From Bolinopsis microptera (lineage: Eukaryota > Ctenophora > Tentaculata > Lobata > Bolinopsidae): a DNA stretch of 64,000 nucleotides. The stretch lies in assembly GCF_026151205.1 (NCBI RefSeq), contig NC_087072.1, forward strand, positions 722,875 through 786,874, written 5' to 3'. A program made the position numbers and the translations under genes. The notes under the pieces are model-generated. The model did not search any database. It saw only the letters and a program-made list of their open reading frames with translations, and was not told the DNA's origin. Positions 59,101 through 64,000 of this stretch are shown here, piece after piece. Numbering within the stretch: position 1 is the stretch's first letter; each line of letters begins with the position of its first letter.

Positions 59101-60327
59101 GTAGCGCTGTAAGATTAAGTGTGGCGCTTTAAGATTGAGTGTAGCGCTTTAAGATAGAGTGTAGCGCTGTAAGATAGAGAGTAGCGCTTTAAGATTGAGT
59201 GTAGCGCTTTAAGATAGAGTGTAGCGCATTAAGATTGAGTGTACCGCTTTAAGATTGAGTGTAGCGCTGTAAGATTGAGTGTAGCGCTTTAAGATAGAGT
59301 GTAGCGCTGTAAGATAGAGAGTAGCGCTTTAAGATTGAGTGTAGCCCTTTAAGATAGAGTGTAGCGCTGTAAGATAGAGAGTAGCGCTTTAAGATTGAGT
59401 GTAGCCCTTTAAGATAGAGTGTAGCGCTGTAAGATAGAGTGTAGCGCTTTAGGATTGAGTGTAGCGCTGTAAGATTGAGTGTAGCGCTGTAAGATTGAGT
59501 GTAGCGCTTTAAGATTGAGTGTAGCGCTTTAAGATTGAGTGTAGCGCTTTAAGATTGAGTGTAGCGCTTTAAGATTGAGTGTAGCGCTGTAAGATAGAGT
59601 GTAGCGCTTTAAGATCGAGTGTAGCGCTTTAAGATCGAGTGTAGCGCTTTAAGATTGAGTGTACCGCTTTAAGATTGAGTGTAGCGCTGTAAGATTGAGT
59701 GTAGCGCTTTAAGATTGGGTGTAGCGCTGTAAGATTGAGTGTAGCGCTTTAAGATTGAGTGTAGCGCATTAAGATTGAGTGTAGCGCTTTAAGATTGAGT
59801 GTAGCGCTGTAAGATTGAGTGTAGCGCTGTAAGATAGAGTGTAGCGCTTTAGGATCGAGTGTAGCGCTTTAAGATTGAGTGTACCGCTTTAAGATTGGGT
59901 GTAGCGCTTTAAGATTGAGTGTAGTGCATTAAGATTGAGTGTAGCACTTTAGGATCGAGTGTAGCGCTTTAAGATTGAGTGTAGCGCTTTAAGATTGAGT
60001 GTAGCGCTTTAAGATTGAGTGTAGCGCTTTAAGATTGAGTGTAGCGCTTTAAGATAGAGTGTAGCGCTTTAAGATTGAGTGTAGCGCTTTAAGATTGAGT
60101 GTAGCGCTTTAAGATTGAGTGTAGCGCTTTAAGATTGAGTGTAGCGCTTTAAGATTGAGTGTATCGCTGTAAGATTGAGTGCTAAGATTGAGTGTAGCGC
60201 ATTAAGATAGAATGTAGCGCATTGAGTTTAAGATAGTGTAGGTAGCGCTTTAAGATAGATTGAGTGTAGCGCTTTAAGATTTAGTGTAGCGCTTTAAGAT
60301 AGAGTGTAGCGCTTTAAGATAGATTGT
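59101..60327. repeat. 20-bp minisatellite, about 60 copies
   Basis: Unit GTAGCGCTTTAAGATTGAGT; common variants GCTGT, GATAGAGT, GATCGAGT and GCATT. The last units (60,180 on) break down. It lies upstream of the transporter's 5' end. Confidence 0.98.
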
Positions 60328-61654
60328 TAAGAGTGACGTAATTTATGAAAACAAGCTTACATAAACGTAATTAACGGGTCGCCTCGAGGTTTCCACAAGC
60401 ACATGACTACATCAATCTTTGTTTGTTTACAATACCCTATATCGTATCGGTAAATGATCCAAATCAAGGGTATTCCGGTATTTATTAGAAACTACAGAGC
60501 GTGTCGAACTAGTACCACATTTAAATTATACCACACCAAACCGGGGTTACCGGGGTTACCGGGGTTACCGGGGTTACCGGGGTTACCGGGGTTACCGGGG
60601 TTACATAAGTCTACTGTAATATTACTGTTAAAAGGTATTACAATATCCCCGTCTACATGGGGCCAAAAGCATAACTAAACTAAAGTAGTAGTAGTAGTAG
60701 TTAATACCATGTATAGTGTATACAGTGCATAACCATGTATAGTGTATACAGTGCATAACCATGTATAGTGTATACAGTGTATAACAGTGTACTGTATAGC
60801 ACTGTGTTATAACAACTACTACAACTCAGAATCGGACACACCTGCTGAGAGAGAAGACAACAAGGCCACGTAATATACAGAATACAATAGATGTGGATTC
60901 TGTGGATTCTGTGGATTCTGTGGATTCTGTGGATTTTGTGGATTCTGTGGTATTTGTACAGCAATACTAAGGAAATAGGACTTTAGAACACTGTAAGAAG
61001 ATGACAATCAGACCTCATCAATATACAATAGATGTGGGTTCTGGCGGAGAGGCGTATATTTCTATAGCAAATAACAATAAAATAAAATAGCTCCTAACAC
61101 GTTCACTAGCTTTTATCCGGGCCGGCCTTGTAACCATGGTTACAATAGCCGTGCTCAATAACTGAGAATTTAACAACAAGTTTAGTTACACGTGTTACTC
61201 TAGTATAGTATAGCTCTTGCATAATGCATGTCCCTTTTAGTTTTGAACACCCTGGCTGGCTGGCGCGGGCTTTGCGCGCGAAAAGGGAAACGCAGCATCA
61301 AACAACGAGAGAGTTCAATAACTGAGAGAGAGCTCAATAATAATAATATAACTGAGAATTAGGAAACGAGAGAGGCAGTAATTGATTTGTATACAGATCA
61401 ACACGCACCTGTTGTTCTTTATTAGCGATTAACTGCTATCTATGAGGGACCACTAATACATAATAATAATATAATATAATCTCCGCCTACTGAGATGATA
61501 ACAGTGGAATGTACTCCTCAAGTCCTCATTATGTAGCTCAACTTGTTAAAGGTTGAGGAATGAACTGTATACACTGTGTATACTGTGATAACTAATATAA
61601 TGCTGTACCGTGTTAACTACAGCTGGTGAGGCAGCTGCTGGCATTACAATATCG
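60328..61654. other. short tandem repeats and unique DNA
   Basis: TTACCGGGG x7 (60,538-60,604), 26-bp ACCATGTATAGTGTATACAG unit x3 (60,707-60,785), TGTGGATTC x7 (60,889-60,953), GTA/AAT microsatellites. No coding seen. Confidence 0.8.
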
Positions 61655-61992
61655 ATAAAGTAGGCTTAACGTACTTAACTTAGGCTTAACAACTTAGGCT
61701 TAACAACTTAGGCTTAACAACTTAGGCTTAACAACATACTTAACTTAGGCTTAACAACTTAGGCTTAACAACTTAGGCTTAACAACATACTTAACTTAGG
61801 CTTAACAACTTAGGCTTAACAACTTAGGCTTAACAACTTAGGCTTAACAACATACTTAACTTAGGCTTAACAACTTAGGCTTAACAACTTAGGCTTAACA
61901 ACATACTTAACTTAGGCTTAACAACTTAGGCTTAACAACATACTTAACTTAGGCTTAACAACTTAGGCTTAACAACATACTTAACTTAGCAT
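61655..61992. repeat. AACTTAGGCTTA 12-bp array with 21-bp spacer units
   Basis: Two to four AACTTAGGCTTA units alternate with AACATACTTAACTTAGGCTT, giving a small higher-order pattern over about 340 bp. Confidence 0.93.
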
Positions 61993-62816
61993 AGGCTGTA
62001 TAATTATAACAAAGATGATTAGTCAGACCTAACAATAAGGCTGTGTCCCGATCAGTTATATTGGAAATGCAACATGGAAAGTGTGGTTACTGTAGCAACC
62101 ACTGTGTAGGCGCCGCAAGTTTGAAATGCAAAATGAGCATTAAAACAAAGGAATAAGAATTAGTACGTATGTGATTTTTATTTCATACAAGAAAACGTAC
62201 CTATGATATATTTGACCAAAACCCATAATTATGGGTAGAGTGGACCGCTGCCAGTGTCTCTCTTTCCCAAACAAAAGGAAATTATATTGATTTGAATAAC
62301 CGTCCGCAAATGCAAAATGATAGGGTGTGGCCCCCAAAAATCGAATTTTCAAATTTTGGTGACGAAATCCTCGAACAAGTAGGTACAGACTACAGTATGC
62401 CATCTGTAAAGCAACAACTCTCAAATATAAAACACGGCGGTGGTATAAGACCCAACGTAGATACTGTCACAACTGAAGATACAGCCAATTAAAATAAAGC
62501 TCGCACTGGACCAAACGTAATTACCACAAAACCGATCAAAATGTCGCTCGCAAATCTTTGCACGTGCATGTGCGCGTTTCAACACCATTACCATGGTTAC
62601 TATGCAACTTCCTATTTCTCATATTATTTGCACGTGGGCGGTCGTGCAAACAAAGGGAATTCTCTGAATTATAAGTAAGATATATATATTGTGTATGTTT
62701 GACCTCGCAGAGTCCGTTTATAAAAAGATGTGTAACATTGCTTCACCGAGCAAGAATAAAGCTTTCCAGCTATAAGAACACCATCATAATGGCATTTACA
62801 AGATTATCAATTATCC
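61993..62816. other. unique DNA near the right end
   Basis: Contains the foldback arm copy (62,212-62,322). A frame entering from it reads KIEFSNFGDEILEQVGTD and stops after 66 codons; no family recognised. A CACGTGCATG and a GCACGTGGGCGG motif lie at 62,560-62,640. Confidence 0.5.
62212..62322. repeat. solo copy of the foldback arm at 7,572-7,721
   Basis: Shares ACCAAAACCCATAAT, GTAGAGTGGACCGCTG and CAAATGCAAAATGAT with the arms at 7.6 and 8.0 kb, with scattered substitutions, then diverges. It proves the element is present in more than one place. Confidence 0.85.
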
Positions 62817-63447
62817 ATAAAAAAGGTTTTTTTAAAAAAAAAAAAATTTTTAAAAAAAGGAAAAAACCTTTAAAAAAATTTAATTTTTTAAAATTTTAAA
62901 AAAAAAAGGGAAAAAAAAATTTTGGGGGGTTTTTTAAAAATTTTTTAAAAAAAATTTAAAAAAAACTTTTTTTTAAAAAATTTAAAACCTTTTTTTTCAA
63001 AGGAAAAATTTAAATTTTTAAAAAAAAGGGGGGTTAAAATTAAAGGCCCAAATTTAAAAAAAAAAAAAAAAAATTGGGAAATTTTTTTGCCCCGAAAAAA
63101 AAAAAAAAAAAAGGGGGGGGAAAAAAAATTTTAAACCCCGGGGGGGGGGAAAAAAAAAATTTTAAAAAAGGGGGGGGGCCCCCCGTTTTTTTTTTTAAAA
63201 AAAAAAATTTGGGAAAAAATTTTTTAAAAAAAACCCCCTTTTTTTTTAAAAAAAAAATTTTTAATTTTTAAAACCCCCCTTTTTAAAAAGGGGGGTTTTT
63301 TAAAAAAAAAATTTTTTTAAAAAAAAAAAGGGGGTTTTTTTGGGGGGAAAAAAAACCCTTTAAAAAAAAAAGGGGGGTTTTTTTTTTGGGGGGGGGGGTT
63401 AATTTGGGGGGGGTTTTTTTTTGGGGGGGGGGGGGGGGGGGGGGGGG

Positions 63448-63478
<31 letters not shown>

Positions 63479-64000
63479 TAAAAAAAAAAATTTTTTTAAA
63501 AAAAACCGCCCCCCCAAAAAAAAAAAAAAACCCCCCCCCCTTTTTTTTTTTTTAAAAAAAAAACCCCCGGCCCCGGAATTTTTTTTTTTTAAAAAAAAGG
63601 GGGGTTTTTTTTGGGGAAATTCTCTAAAAAAAAAATTTTTTTTAAAAAGGCCCCCTTTTTTTTTAAAAAGGAAAATTTTAAAAAAAAAAAAAACCCCCCC
63701 TTTTAAAGGTTTTTTTTTTAAAATTTAAAAAAAAAAACCCCCTTTTTTTTAAAACCCCCCTTTTAAATTTTTTTAAAAAAAAAAGGTTCCAAGGGTTTAA
63801 TTTTTTTTTAAAACCGGTTTCTTTTTTTTTAAAAAAAAAAAAAAAACCCTTTTTAAAAAAACCGGGTTTAAAGGAAAAAATTTTTAAAAAAAAAAAAAAA
63901 TTTTAAACCTTTTTTAAAAAAAGGAAAAAAAAGGTTTTTAAAAAAAAACCCAAAACCAAAATTTTAAGGTTTTTTTTTCCCCCCCCCCCCCCCTTTTTTT
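62817..64000. other. homopolymer mosaic, probable sequencing/assembly artefact
   Basis: From about 62,817 the text becomes almost only runs of A, T, G or C, 3 to 28 bases long, with hardly any mixed sequence. This is unlike any other part of the window and resembles failed long-read consensus at a contig end. Frames here are meaningless. Confidence 0.85.

Noticed and set aside
62699-63517. Lysine- and proline-rich frames at the right end
   Set aside because: Encoded by homopolymer blocks judged to be artefact.

Overview
This is animal nuclear DNA: coding sequence is split by GT-AG introns, introns are very long and full of minisatellites, and there are decayed non-LTR retrotransposon pieces. 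The orphan rhodopsin-type receptor resembles families expanded in cnidarians, so a cnidarian or other non-bilaterian animal is my guess (low confidence). The sequence alone does not fix the species.

Three host genes are visible. (1) On the + strand, nine phase-compatible exons between 687 and 48,944 encode about 475 residues of the central to C-terminal part of Mediator subunit MED12 (kinase module). Both gene ends are missing. (2) A complete intronless class A GPCR lies on the - strand at 10,821-11,963, inside the 29-kb MED12 intron between its exons at 9,136-9,314 and 38,309-38,498. (3) A complete five-exon cationic amino acid transporter of the SLC7 CAT type (575 residues when joined) lies on the - strand at 54,166-58,027. 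No MED12 3' exon was found before the window end, so it too may be nested in a MED12 intron.

Most of the window is tandem repeat. The largest arrays are a 12.5-kb 28-bp satellite (15,335-27,812), a 3.25-kb 37-bp array (33,925-37,175), a 2.8-kb 34-bp array (45,395-48,256) and a 1.2-kb 20-bp array (59,101-60,327). There is also a 3.2-kb long-arm palindrome (50,343-53,585), a smaller foldback repeat with a relative 54 kb away, and about 1.2 kb of homopolymer mosaic at the right end that looks like failed sequencing or assembly.

The main observation is that eight arrays, in two genes on opposite strands, are built from exon-intron junctions. Each unit carries the end (or start) of the neighbouring exon plus its splice donor (or acceptor). 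MED12 has five such arrays and the transporter three. Where the copied exon part is long (44 bases or more), nearly all differences between copies and exon are synonymous in the host reading frame (14 of 15 by hand count, plus one in-frame 6-base insertion), although the copies lie in introns. Reading past or starting at an extra copy runs into a stop in every array I checked. I propose that the copies form a reservoir that exchanges with the live exon end, or an unproductive-splicing device. This is inference and needs transcripts and population data.
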